From contig JANPBU010000010.1 of the NCBI GenBank assembly GCA_031430595.1, positions 248,001 to 312,000 of the forward strand: 64,000 nucleotides of DNA, in the 5' to 3' direction. The DNA is from JANNBN01 sp031430595. GTDB lineage: Bacteria > Actinomycetota > Acidimicrobiia > Acidimicrobiales > JANYDT01. Position numbers and translations under genes: made by a program. The notes below the pieces were generated by a model. That model ran no database searches and was not told where the DNA came from. It saw only the letters and a list, made by a program, of their open reading frames with translations. Shown one piece after another: positions 7,924 to 17,046 of this stretch (its first letter is position 1; every line of letters begins with the position of its first letter).

Positions 7924-10227
7924 ATGCAACTGGAGACGATTCTGTCTCAGCTACGCGTGCCAGGGTCTCCACGTCTTGAACGGATGCTTCGCCTCTCGAT
8001 CGTGCTCGTTCTCATCACCAATATTGGCTATGCGATTTCGATGGTCGTAATTGCGCGGCCGGCGAGCGGGTACCTCACCTTGTGGGATGGGTGGCTTTTT
8101 CACATTGCAACGACGCTCCCCATGATTCCGGTTGGAATCAGGTCGTTCGTTGAACGCTCAGCCCGTTTACCGTGGTCACTCGTTAGCGTTGGGATCGGCC
8201 TTAATACCCTCGGCAACCTGCTGTTCACCTACCACGATCAAAACCTAAAAGTTGTTCCGTTTCCGGGATGGCCCGATGCGTTCTTCGCCTTGTCGTATTT
8301 GGCGTTCGCAATCGCGCTTGTTCAGATTACGCAACGTCGAAACGGCGACGCCTCAAAATCTGTGAGGCTCGACGGTTTAATAATTGGCCTCAGTGCTGGG
8401 GCCATTGCCGTCGCTCTCGGTTTTGGTGCGATCCTGGCCCAAGATGGAAGTTCGTTATCGGTGCTGGCTGGGTTGACCTACCCGATGGTCGATCTTGTAT
8501 TCATCGTGGTAGTTGTCGCAGGCCTTGCCCCCGCTCGGTTTCGGCCGAGTTGGTCATCCGGGCTCTTCATGTTGGCAGCTTTAGCGTTCGCAGTCTCCGA
8601 CATTGTGTTTCTCAATCAACTTGCTACCGACACCTACCTGCCAGCATCAGCGGTTGACTTGGGTTGGCTCATCGGAATTGCGGTTTTCGGTTTGGCCCCG
8701 TGGGCAACGCACCAAGTTACCGAACACCAACCCAACCACCATTCGAAGGCGAACCTTTCACCTGGGGCCGCCTCGCTGCCGACGCTTGCCGCAACAGCAT
8801 CTCTTGCCGTCATTGCATTCGCACTGTATTCCAGGGTTCCGAGACTTGCCGCATGGTTAGCAATAGCCGCTGTTGCAGTTGCCCTGCTGAGGGTGGCGCT
8901 TACAGTACGTGAATTACGACTAGCGAACGATGCCTTTCGACAAGCACGCACCGATGATCTCACGAGCTTGACAAACCGCCGCGGATTTGCTGAGGAACTT
9001 GATCGACAACTTCTCACTGACGCCAGGTCGCTGTGTGTTGCCGTCATCGATCTGAACGGCTTTAAAGAAATCAATGATTCACTCGGCCACCAGGCTGGGG
9101 ACTACCTGTTGCAAATAGTTGGGCAACGTTTCGCAGAAGCTGTTCCGTTCGGGGGCCTCGTAGCTCGCCTCGGTGGTGACGAGTTTGGTGTGATCCTTTC
9201 GGGTCACTCAATCAAACAGTCGTCAGCTTTCGCGTTCATTCAAACAGCACTCGAACGACCGATCATTCTTGACGGGATACCGGTTCGGGTGGACGCGAGT
9301 ACTGGCATTGCGCAATTCCCAGCCCACGGAACGACACGCCTAGAGTTACTTCGTGCCGCCGATGTGGCTATGTACGATGCCAAAAAGAACCAGTTGGGTA
9401 CGTCGTGGTACGAAGCGGAATTCGACCCGCACAACCGTGATGGGTTGGCACTGATTGAAGAGATGAGAACCGCCATTGAACAGAGGTCGTTTGAGATGCA
9501 CTATCAACCAACGATTGATGTGCGGACTAAAAACGTTGTCGGAATGGAAGCTCTCATTCGTTGGAACCACCCAACCCGCGGACGTCTTGCGCCAGACGCA
9601 TTCATTCCGATTGCCGAGCGAGTTGGTTTGATTCCGGGGATAACCCGTGCCGTTTTGGATATCTCGATTGGATACCTAGCAAGCATGACCGATACCGCAG
9701 GCGAGTTGCGCCTGAGCGTCAATATCTCGGCGAAAGATTTAGTCGACGATGGTCTTGCATCGTTTGTCCGTTCGGTGCTCCATTCCCACGAAGTTGCCCC
9801 CTACCTGTTGACGTTAGAAATCACCGAGACCGCGCTCTCAAGTGACGCTGTTCGAGCGGAACGTACGCTGGTGTCGTTACGTGAACTCGGGGTTCGTATC
9901 TCTATCGATGACTTTGGCGTTGGCTATTCGTCGATGTCACAACTACTGAAACTTCCCATCGACGAGTTAAAAATCGATCGAAGCTTTTTGGCCAGCCTCG
10001 ACACCGACAATCGAGCGGAGGCAATACTGAGTGCAACCGTTGAACTTGGCCGAACACTTGGTCTCAGTATCGTTGCCGAAGGCGTCGAGACCCTTGAAGC
10101 CTTTGAAAAAGTGGCAGAACGAGGAATCGATATTGCTCAGGGTTATTTTTTTAGCAAGCCGCTACCCGGACCGGAATTCGAACGTTTCGTTGTGCAAAGC
10201 CGGGCTCAGAACATTCACGTTCATTAA
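7924..10227 (+). CDS. Membrane GGDEF-EAL cyclic-di-GMP signalling protein
   Basis: A 767-residue protein with a long N-terminal region of about eight to ten hydrophobic helices (to about residue 320). This is followed by a diguanylate cyclase domain with intact GGDEF at about 417 and a phosphodiesterase domain with EAL at about 542. The EAL domain keeps its key segments SVNIS, LEITET, IDDFGVGYSS, LKIDRSF and VAEGVET, so both activities could be present. The inhibitory RxxD site normally just before GGDEF is absent (PFGG instead). I chose ATG 7924, with GAAGG seven bases upstream, over a TTG at 7885. Its stop overlaps the pyrB stop by four bases. Confidence 0.92.
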   Translation: MQLETILSQLRVPGSPRLERMLRLSIVLVLITNIGYAISMVVIARPASGYLTLWDGWLFHIATTLPMIPVGIRSFVERSARLPWSLVSVGIGLNTLGNLLFTYHDQNLKVVPFPGWPDAFFALSYLAFAIALVQITQRRNGDASKSVRLDGLIIGLSAGAIAVALGFGAILAQDGSSLSVLAGLTYPMVDLVFIVVVVAGLAPARFRPSWSSGLFMLAALAFAVSDIVFLNQLATDTYLPASAVDLGWLIGIAVFGLAPWATHQVTEHQPNHHSKANLSPGAASLPTLAATASLAVIAFALYSRVPRLAAWLAIAAVAVALLRVALTVRELRLANDAFRQARTDDLTSLTNRRGFAEELDRQLLTDARSLCVAVIDLNGFKEINDSLGHQAGDYLLQIVGQRFAEAVPFGGLVARLGGDEFGVILSGHSIKQSSAFAFIQTALERPIILDGIPVRVDASTGIAQFPAHGTTRLELLRAADVAMYDAKKNQLGTSWYEAEFDPHNRDGLALIEEMRTAIEQRSFEMHYQPTIDVRTKNVVGMEALIRWNHPTRGRLAPDAFIPIAERVGLIPGITRAVLDISIGYLASMTDTAGELRLSVNISAKDLVDDGLASFVRSVLHSHEVAPYLLTLEITETALSSDAVRAERTLVSLRELGVRISIDDFGVGYSSMSQLLKLPIDELKIDRSFLASLDTDNRAEAILSATVELGRTLGLSIVAEGVETLEAFEKVAERGIDIAQGYFFSKPLPGPEFERFVVQSRAQNIHVH

Positions 10228-11129
10228 CCAGCAAGTAACGAAAACAGCACGGCCATCCGAACTGCCACACCATGACCAACCTGTTGTGTTATCACCGCAT
10301 TTGGTAAATCCGGTACGGTCGCTCCGATTTCAACCCCCCGATTCATGGGGCCCGGATGCATGACCAATGCCGTGGAACCTAGCCTCCGTGCTCGTTCGTC
10401 AGTCAACCCAAAGAACCTCGTGTATTCGCGTAGCGACGGCACCAAGGCTTGCTCTTGTCGTTCGAGTTGCATACGAAGTACGTACACCACGTCAACCGTA
10501 GAAATCAGATCGTCCAGGTCTCCTTCAACCGTTACCGGCCAATCAGTAAGCGAAGGAGGAAGCAACGTGGGGGGCGCAACCAATATGACTTCTGCTCCTA
10601 AAGCAGCAAAAGCCAGTACGTTCGACCGCGCTACACGAGAGTGTTTTACGTCGCCAACGATGGCGATACGTAACCCGTCAAGACGACCCTTATGTGCACG
10701 TATGGTGTAGCAATCAAGTAGCGCTTGGGTGGGGTGTTCGTGCCAGCCATCACCTGCGTTGATAACGCAAGCCTGGGTCCAATCAGAAATTTGGCGAGGT
10801 ACACCAGCAGATTTGTGGCGAATCACCAAGGCATCGATGCCCATGGCTTCGATGGTCTCTACGGTGTCACGCAAACTTTCGCCTTTGTTGACCGACGAAG
10901 ACGACACGCTAAAAGTCATCACATCCGCGGATAACCGACGAGCCGCCGTTTCGAAAGAAAGGCGAGTTCGAGTCGAGTCTTCGTAGAAAAGTGAAACCAT
11001 CGTTTTACCTTGCAGGGCTGGCACCTTCGGCACCCTACGGGTAGAAACTTCTACAAACGAGTCAGTAAGCGCCAATAGTTCTTCAAGCCCCTCGCGTCCA
11101 AGGTCAGCGACCGACAACAGGTGCTTCAT
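10224..11129 (-). CDS. pyrB: Aspartate carbamoyltransferase catalytic chain
   Basis: Condenses carbamoyl phosphate and aspartate to N-carbamoyl-aspartate. The 301-residue protein carries the carbamoyl-phosphate loop STRTR at 52-56, HPTQALLD and the C-terminal MHPGPMNRG, all diagnostic of ATCase rather than ornithine transcarbamylase. No pyrI regulatory subunit is present. It follows pyrR with an ATGA overlap, so the two are co-translated. The 3' end overlaps by four bases the stop of the convergent GGDEF-EAL gene. Confidence 0.97.
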   Translation of the reverse strand: MKHLLSVADLGREGLEELLALTDSFVEVSTRRVPKVPALQGKTMVSLFYEDSTRTRLSFETAARRLSADVMTFSVSSSSVNKGESLRDTVETIEAMGIDALVIRHKSAGVPRQISDWTQACVINAGDGWHEHPTQALLDCYTIRAHKGRLDGLRIAIVGDVKHSRVARSNVLAFAALGAEVILVAPPTLLPPSLTDWPVTVEGDLDDLISTVDVVYVLRMQLERQEQALVPSLREYTRFFGLTDERARRLGSTALVMHPGPMNRGVEIGATVPDLPNAVITQQVGHGVAVRMAVLFSLLAG

Positions 11130-11698
11130 GACAACACCGGTTTTGAAATGACAACGCCCTCAGCGGTTGCCGAAACTAATTCGTCAAGCGCTGTCGGAAG
11201 ATTTTTGCCAACAAAATCAGCGCGCAGAGGAAGTTCGCGGTGACCACGGTCAACCATGACCGCGAGTTGAACCATTCGGGGTCGTCCGAAACCAGCGAGG
11301 GTGTCGAGTGCGGCGCGTACCGTTCGACCGGTAAATAACACGTCATCAACCAACACAACGACTCGGCCGGTGAGGTCGACAGGGATACTCGAAACTACCG
11401 CCGGTCTTACCGACCGAATGCCAATGTCATCGCGATGAAAACTTACGTCAAGGATTCCGAGCGGCACGACTGTCTCTGGTTCCACCGTCTGTAATGCGCC
11501 TTGCAACGCCTGCGCCAGCCAAATGCCACCATTTGCCAGACCCAGTACGACTACGTCTATTAGCCCATGGTTTCGTTCAATCACTTCATGAGCGATGCGA
11601 CGCACTGCACGCTGAACATCGTCAGCTCCCATCACTTGATGCGAGCCAAATTCAGTGCGCAGATAGGTTGCCCGATCGGCAGCGTCGCTGCGTTCCAT
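11126..11698 (-). CDS. pyrR: PyrR bifunctional regulator / uracil phosphoribosyltransferase
   Basis: RNA-binding attenuation or translation regulator of pyrimidine genes that senses UMP and often has uracil phosphoribosyltransferase activity. The 190-residue protein has the PRPP-binding loop DDVLFTGRT at 118-126 and PyrR-typical segments (LGLANGGIWLA, GILDVSFHRDD). First gene of the pyrRB unit. A consensus PyrR-binding loop sits in its own short leader, so it is probably autoregulated and also controls the pyrC unit about 6 kb away. Confidence 0.95.
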   Translation of the reverse strand: MERSDAADRATYLRTEFGSHQVMGADDVQRAVRRIAHEVIERNHGLIDVVVLGLANGGIWLAQALQGALQTVEPETVVPLGILDVSFHRDDIGIRSVRPAVVSSIPVDLTGRVVVLVDDVLFTGRTVRAALDTLAGFGRPRMVQLAVMVDRGHRELPLRADFVGKNLPTALDELVSATAEGVVISKPVLS

Positions 11699-11713
11699 AG
11701 TTCCCTTTCCGTT

Positions 11714-11731
11714 CGAGCCTCACCGGACTCG
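11714..11731 (-). promoter_or_regulatory. PyrR-binding stem-loop in the pyrR leader
   Basis: On the minus strand the RNA would read CGAGUCCGGUGAGGCUCG, and its inner 14 bases match the PyrR consensus ARUCCNGNGAGGYU at every position. A 4-bp stem (CGAG/CUCG) closes the loop. It ends about 15 bases before the pyrR ATG, leaving room only for the AAGGGA ribosome site and none for a terminator. A plausible -10 (TATACT, 11748-11753) lies about 17 bases further upstream, giving a leader of roughly 40 bases. The layout suggests repression of translation start (inference). Confidence 0.85.
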
Positions 11732-11773
11732 TTTTACGAATAGGGAAAGTATAGGCAAGCTACACGGGACGAG

Positions 11774-12370
11774 TTAGGCCGTTCTGCGCCTCATGATCGC
11801 AAACTCGACAAGTTTCACCAAGGCAGTCTTCACACTTTGGCGGTCACGAGCGTCAAGTACAACGATCGGAATCTGCGGACCGATCGCCAACGCCGAGCGA
11901 ACAGCATCGGGATCATGGGCAAGGCGACCATCGAACGTATTCAGGGCCACGATATATGGAACGCCGCGCTCTTCAAAATAGTCGATTGCCCCGAAGGACT
12001 GGTCAAGGCGACGGGTATCCATCAAGACAACCGCACCAACTGCACCCTTAGTAATTTCATCCCACATAAACCAGAAACGATCCTGGCCGGGCGTGCCGAA
12101 CAGGTACAGCATCGAAGATTCCGACAGCGTGATTCGACCGAAGTCCATCGCAACCGTTGTCGTGGTTTTGGTCGATACATCACCAGCGTTATCGACACCG
12201 ATAGAAAGGCCCGTCATGGCAGCTTCGGTGGTGAGCGGCGTGATTTCAGAGATCGCGTCGACGAACGTCGTCTTGCCTGCTGCAAAACCACCAGCTACGA
12301 CGATCTTTAGTGGCTTCACGCCAAGCGTGGAACCACTTCTACTGCTTGGTTCAGAGAGCCTTGAGGTCAT
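11774..12370 (-). CDS. cvnD: Conservon Ras-like GTPase (CvnD type)
   Basis: A 198-residue small GTPase of the Streptomyces conservon class, distantly related to MglA. The P-loop GGFAAGKTT is at 27-35, the G3 region reads FGTPGQDRFWFMWDE, and in place of a normal NKxD there is NTFDG, as in other CvnD proteins. It overlaps the end of cvnC by 20 bases. In Streptomyces the Cvn proteins form a membrane-associated, G-protein-coupled-like signalling complex. The signal and output here are unknown. Confidence 0.9.
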   Translation of the reverse strand: MTSRLSEPSSRSGSTLGVKPLKIVVAGGFAAGKTTFVDAISEITPLTTEAAMTGLSIGVDNAGDVSTKTTTTVAMDFGRITLSESSMLYLFGTPGQDRFWFMWDEITKGAVGAVVLMDTRRLDQSFGAIDYFEERGVPYIVALNTFDGRLAHDPDAVRSALAIGPQIPIVVLDARDRQSVKTALVKLVEFAIMRRRTA

Positions 12371-12722
12371 CGAGAAGCCTTTCTAAAGAGTCAACATCGA
12401 GAGGATCGTTGCTGGTAGTTGTATCGCTGAGTGCTACAAGTCCGCGGTCGAGAACGTCGCCAACCAACACCCTGGCTACGCCAAGATGCACTTTAAGGTG
12501 AGCGCCAATTTCGGCAATAGACAAGGGAGTGTTGCAAAGTTTGAGGAGGCTGAGGTGTTCGAACCGAAGACCGGCGTGGTCTCTCGGACTTGACGGTTGA
12601 CCGTTGGCGAGCAGGTCACCTTGAACCGCTTGAACAAGCGTGTCTAAGGGGAAATCCGCGGCGTTACTTCGGGCCCGTTTACCAACGATGGCGAATTGCC
12701 TGACGAATCGCTCTTCAGACAT
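12351..12722 (-). CDS. cvnC: Conservon DUF742 protein (CvnC type)
   Basis: A 123-residue DUF742 protein with the family's winged-helix-like C-terminal half (ICNTPLSIAEIGAHL-like region, then LGVARVLVGDVLDRGLV). I set the start at the ATG at 12722, which overlaps the cvnB stop by one base (TGATG) and opens with MSEERFVRQFAIVGKRA. The longer open frame would run back into cvnB. It is the third gene of the conservon and probably bridges the roadblock protein and the GTPase (inference from described conservons). Confidence 0.88.
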   Translation of the reverse strand: MSEERFVRQFAIVGKRARSNAADFPLDTLVQAVQGDLLANGQPSSPRDHAGLRFEHLSLLKLCNTPLSIAEIGAHLKVHLGVARVLVGDVLDRGLVALSDTTTSNDPLDVDSLERLLDDLKAL

Positions 12723-13153
12723 CAGACTCTCGACAAGCTCATCTGCAGTTCTGTAATGAGTGCGGGGGTGAGGACACTGCCCATACGTACACATAACATT
12801 TGCATTTCGTAACCAACGACACCAACGTCGGAGTCTTTTGTTGCCAGTACGGCAAGTGACGACCCGTCGCTGACCGACATAAACAACATGTAGCCGCCAG
12901 CAAGTTCAACGATCACCTGCTCTACGTTGCCGCCACCGAAACAGCGGGCCGCACCTTGTGTGAGGCTCGTGAGACCAGAAGCAACGGCAGCGAGTTGGTC
13001 TCCACCAGCTCGCCCAATTCCTTCGGACATTGACATCAGTAGACCGTCAGACGAAACCACAACGGCGTCAACGACACCCTCGATACGATCGACAAAATCT
13101 TCGATGAGCCAGTTGGTATTGCGCGCTTCCGCGCTCATCGCTTGGGTGTTCAT
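12722..13153 (-). CDS. cvnB: Conservon roadblock/LC7-domain protein (CvnB type)
   Basis: A 143-residue single-domain roadblock/LC7 protein, the class that acts as a GTPase-regulating partner in MglA/MglB-like pairs. The typical opening NWLIEDFVDRIEGVVDAVVV and the segment LTQGAARCFGGG are visible. Its ATG overlaps the stop of the sensor kinase gene by four bases (ATGA), and its stop overlaps the start of the DUF742 gene. It probably regulates the GTPase encoded two genes downstream. Confidence 0.9.
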   Translation of the reverse strand: MNTQAMSAEARNTNWLIEDFVDRIEGVVDAVVVSSDGLLMSMSEGIGRAGGDQLAAVASGLTSLTQGAARCFGGGNVEQVIVELAGGYMLFMSVSDGSSLAVLATKDSDVGVVGYEMQMLCVRMGSVLTPALITELQMSLSRV

Positions 13154-16100
13154 GTGAGATCTCCGTTTGTTGGGTTGGCTGAAGGGTCGGACTGGTTTTC
13201 GGTTGACTGCGGCTCTCGCGCATTGTTGACACCGCGCTGCAGGCGAGAAAGGGCTGCGAAACGGCTACTTGCGGGAACAACATCGGCTGCGTCGTTATCG
13301 AGGCGTTTGAAAGCACCAGCATCTGCTGCTTGCGCATTGGCTGACATGACTGCTCCGGGTCGCCGTTGAATCAAACCATGCTCTGTAAGCTGCGGCGCAG
13401 GCGCGGTTTCGATTTCGACGGCTAACGCAACGGCTCCCTTTTGGAGGGCTTCGTGCTCATCAAGCGCCCGGTCGACGGCATTCGCAACATGGAACGTCGA
13501 CGCTCTCTCGGCGACAATTGATTCAGCAGTGACAATTGGTTCAGCGGCGATTGGTTCGACGTACGCAACCGCAGTCTCCGGCATCGATTCCAGGTTCGCG
13601 GCGATCAGTGTTTCCGACACCCGCTGTTTTGCCGACTGAAATGCTGAGAACGTTGACGTAGAACGAGTCGACGGTGCCGCCACCGGCGCTTCAGGAAGTC
13701 GACCGAAACCTTCTCGTTGCACCTCGCTGGCAACCCGGTTCGTTCGAGACGGCAAATCCGAAACCGGAATTGCCGGGGGTGTGGGAACCTCAAGGCGGGG
13801 TGGCGCGCTCGCGGCTTCGGACACAATCGGTGCCATCGGTGCAACTGGCGCTACAGGTGCAACGGGCGCCACAGCGGATGTCGCTTCGGCGGACGACTGT
13901 CCGGAACCGAGCAGCCGTTCAACGTCTAAGAGAACCGCTTCAGCTGGCGATAGTCGAACAGCTGACACTTCCGAAACAGGGGCCGTAGGACGAACTGCAA
14001 GCGGCGCAACAACAGAAGGCGCAACCACAGAAGGCGCAACCACAACTGGAGCAACCGCAGCAGCGGCAGCGGCAGCGGCAGGTGACGTCAACCTTGCAGT
14101 GACTCCCGGAGGTGGGCCGAGTGGCACGGGGGACGAGCGGTCGACTCCAGCTGTTACCGGCTTTCCACCACGTTGAGGAAGTAGCGGCTCGACCGGGCGA
14201 CTAACAGGTGCCACAGGCGACGACTTCGACAACCTGTCATCAAAAGAAGTCGTGTTACCCGGAGCATCGGCCGAACGAAGGCCGACCTTCTGCGACCCGA
14301 CAGATGCTGAGCCTCGATCCGTGCCCGAATTCGACTTCATACCCGGTCGTTGCGAAGCAGTTACCGCGGCTGCGTCACTCGACGGCTCACGAACCGGTGC
14401 GGTTGGCATCGATGCACTGAACGAAGTTGGGCGAGCTTCCTTCTTTTGATCTTCAAAGAGCGCTCGCGGCAGACTGACAATGGAAGCGACTCCGCCATTG
14501 TCATTCGCCTCAATCGTGACCGTTGCGTTGAGCTTTCGTCCGAGACGGCCAACCACTTGGAAGCCAACTCGGTCGGTCGCAAGTTCGTCGATTTCAGGTG
14601 GATGAGCCAGGCGCTCATTCGCGGTAGCCCGTTCATCTGCACTCATACCAACACCAGCATCGACAATTCGAACGACGATCGATTCGGCACTCTCGGTCAC
14701 ATCGAGATGCACGGAGGTTGTTTTGGGCGAGTACCGAGTTGCGTTTTCGACAAGTTCAGCAAGTAAGTGAGACACGTCGACGGCGAACGGACCACTCATA
14801 ATGAGTTCGCCCGACACATCGCCAATGACAGCCCGGTTGAGATCAGAAACCTCGGAAGCAGCACTTCGAAGCACGTCAAATAGGGTCACAGGCTTGGCCC
14901 AAGTTCGAGCCTGTTTTTGGCCAGAAAGAACCAGCAGGTTCTCGGCGTTTCGTCGCATACGGGTGACTAAATGGTCGACCTCGTACAGTGCTTCAAGTGT
15001 GTCTGGATCTTCTTCTTTCGCCTCAAGGCGATCCATAATCTTGAGCTGACGGTCGATGAGCGACTGGTTACGGCGACCGAGGTTGACGAGCATATTAGTA
15101 ACGGTTTGCGACCGTTGCTGCGAATGCTCCAGCGACGTTTTTACCGAAGTGTGCAACACCTTATTGAACGAATCGGCCATCTGACCGAGTTCATCCTCAG
15201 AGTCAGACTGCACCGTCGGAAGCGCACCAGCTACCGCTTCCGCTGTTGGGTTACGGAGGGCATTCAATACTTCGGGGAGACGCTCTGTGGCAATAATGTG
15301 AGCCTGCTGGGTAAGCGACGACAGCCGACGAGTAATCGTTCGGGCGAATCCGAGTGCGATTAAACCGGCAAACAGAATTGCGCCGAGCGCCGCTAAGGAG
15401 AAAACCAACGCCTGGCTTCGAGCATCCTTTTCGAGCTTGGCTGATTTGGTTTGGTAGGCCGTAAAGCGCTGAGCCGTAAAGCGATTCAGTTCGTTCAGCA
15501 TTGGCTCTTGGTCGTCCCACCACTTTTGGGCGGTGACCGTATTGGGGGTGTTCGTCAACAGGTTTCCCAAAATGCCGTCCAACGTTTTCGTGCTCACGGC
15601 GACACGAGGGGCAGCGACGGCATCGGACAAACGCTTTGCTTCAGCGGGTGTTACCGAGAGGCGGTAGCGACCGAGCCCTGCCTTCATTCCTTCTTCAATC
15701 GACATAAGCGAAGGAATGTCGCCGGCACCAAGTTCGCCTGCTTCAAGCTTGGCAACTACTTCGCCACGAAGCAATGAAAGTTGGTTTCGGGCTTCAATGA
15801 GGTCCGAAAGAGCCGTTGCGTCGCGACTTGTTTCTACCGTTGAGCTTTCGGCTGCAAGGGCTCGACCGAACTGCAACAGGGTTGCGATTCGTTGGCTGTA
15901 AGCGGCGCTGACCCGTGCCGGGCTGAGGGTTCCTGCGTCGACTGACTTTCGAACCGACTTCAAATCGGTCACTGCCCGTATGGCTTCGGAATTCGCTGAT
16001 TTCAGGCGGGTTGGAACGTTACTTCCGTAGGCTGAGAGCTCCTTTTGACGTAGATCAGATTCGGCTCGAACCGAGTCAAGGTCGCGTTTGAGCACCTTGT

Positions 16101-16323
16101 TCTGGTTGACCAACCACCAAGCCGAGTAATCGCGTTCTTCTTGCAAACCGGCAACCATGTTGGCTGCAAGCTGAGAGAACTGCGCAGCGCGCTGGTTGTC
16201 TGATGCAGCTTGGGTGGCTGCAACACGAGGGCGAACAAGAAGTGCGGCAAATACTGTCAGCACCAGAAGTGGAGCCAGGGTGACAGCCAGCATTTTCATG
16301 CGGAACGATCGATTACGAAGCAT
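13150..16323 (-). CDS. cvnA: Conservon sensor histidine kinase with NIT domain (CvnA type)
   Basis: A 1,057-residue membrane sensor. There is a transmembrane helix at about 10-30, an extracytoplasmic nitrate/nitrite-sensing-like (NIT) helical domain to about 300, a second helix at about 305-327 and a HAMP segment. The kinase-like core follows, with the HATPase N-box LVENATRYSP and DAGVGM. No clear classical H-box phosphorylation motif is seen, which is usual for this family. After about residue 640 comes a 400-residue disordered tail rich in Ala, Pro, Ser and Val (repeats such as VVAPSVVAP and VAPVAPVAP). Head of the four-gene conservon. Confidence 0.9.
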   Translation of the reverse strand: MLRNRSFRMKMLAVTLAPLLVLTVFAALLVRPRVAATQAASDNQRAAQFSQLAANMVAGLQEERDYSAWWLVNQNKVLKRDLDSVRAESDLRQKELSAYGSNVPTRLKSANSEAIRAVTDLKSVRKSVDAGTLSPARVSAAYSQRIATLLQFGRALAAESSTVETSRDATALSDLIEARNQLSLLRGEVVAKLEAGELGAGDIPSLMSIEEGMKAGLGRYRLSVTPAEAKRLSDAVAAPRVAVSTKTLDGILGNLLTNTPNTVTAQKWWDDQEPMLNELNRFTAQRFTAYQTKSAKLEKDARSQALVFSLAALGAILFAGLIALGFARTITRRLSSLTQQAHIIATERLPEVLNALRNPTAEAVAGALPTVQSDSEDELGQMADSFNKVLHTSVKTSLEHSQQRSQTVTNMLVNLGRRNQSLIDRQLKIMDRLEAKEEDPDTLEALYEVDHLVTRMRRNAENLLVLSGQKQARTWAKPVTLFDVLRSAASEVSDLNRAVIGDVSGELIMSGPFAVDVSHLLAELVENATRYSPKTTSVHLDVTESAESIVVRIVDAGVGMSADERATANERLAHPPEIDELATDRVGFQVVGRLGRKLNATVTIEANDNGGVASIVSLPRALFEDQKKEARPTSFSASMPTAPVREPSSDAAAVTASQRPGMKSNSGTDRGSASVGSQKVGLRSADAPGNTTSFDDRLSKSSPVAPVSRPVEPLLPQRGGKPVTAGVDRSSPVPLGPPPGVTARLTSPAAAAAAAAVAPVVVAPSVVAPSVVAPLAVRPTAPVSEVSAVRLSPAEAVLLDVERLLGSGQSSAEATSAVAPVAPVAPVAPMAPIVSEAASAPPRLEVPTPPAIPVSDLPSRTNRVASEVQREGFGRLPEAPVAAPSTRSTSTFSAFQSAKQRVSETLIAANLESMPETAVAYVEPIAAEPIVTAESIVAERASTFHVANAVDRALDEHEALQKGAVALAVEIETAPAPQLTEHGLIQRRPGAVMSANAQAADAGAFKRLDNDAADVVPASSRFAALSRLQRGVNNAREPQSTENQSDPSANPTNGDLT

Positions 16324-16452
16324 TGAAGAAATCCTCAGATTCTTTGGGCTGCTGGTACATACCCAAGGTTCTTCGGAATATCAGTGGTTCAACTTGAGGC
16401 CAGGTTCAACCCTTTTAGGTTGCTGGGCCGCTCGGCTTTTGGGCTGGCGAGG

Positions 16453-17046
16453 CTACTCGTCGAGCGAGGCAACCCGTTCATCGTCAAGCGCCACACCGAT
16501 CGGCAGCACCCGTTGGGGAACAGCAGTCAAATCGCCGCCATCTGACACCACTGCAACCGGCTCTGCGCTCGGCGAATAGATTTCGTTGCCTGCAGCCTGA
16601 ACGCTGGCATTGCTTCGCACTTTACGGGCGATCGCAGCCAACATTCCGTTGACGAATCGGCTTGAATCGTCGGTCGAGAAGGCTTTCGCTAACTGAACTG
16701 CTTCATCAAGGATGACCGCCATTGGTACTTGCGGCTGATGAACAAGTTCTTCGACCCCGAGGCGAAGAATCAACAAATCTAGTGTTGGCATCCGCTCAAG
16801 CGTCCAGCCGCCCTTAACGAATTCAGACAGCAACCCGTCGTGCGCCTCCTGATGGTTACTCACCCCACGGACGAGATCAAGCGTGTACGTGTCGGGTAAG
16901 AGCGGGAGCGCGGCAAGCACGTCGTCAATCGTCGATGTCTTGGCTTGAACTTCGTACAAAAGCTCGAGAGCCCGTTCTCGGGCACCGTGCCGGGCAACCG
17001 GAATCCCAGACTGCCTGTCGGGCAACGGGGCTTTGTTGCCTCTCAT
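16453..17046 (-). CDS. nusB: Transcription antitermination factor NusB
   Basis: Binds boxA RNA with NusE (S10) in rRNA antitermination complexes. The 197-residue protein opens its domain with RHGARERALELLYEVQAK and continues with the conserved AVILDEAVQLAKAFS and SSRFVNGMLAAIAR. A C-terminal extension of about 40 residues, unlike the compact E. coli form, follows. The start overlaps the efp stop (ATGA). The 129 bases between cvnA and nusB hold no gene and no convincing terminator. Confidence 0.95.
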   Translation of the reverse strand: MRGNKAPLPDRQSGIPVARHGARERALELLYEVQAKTSTIDDVLAALPLLPDTYTLDLVRGVSNHQEAHDGLLSEFVKGGWTLERMPTLDLLILRLGVEELVHQPQVPMAVILDEAVQLAKAFSTDDSSRFVNGMLAAIARKVRSNASVQAAGNEIYSPSAEPVAVVSDGGDLTAVPQRVLPIGVALDDERVASLDE

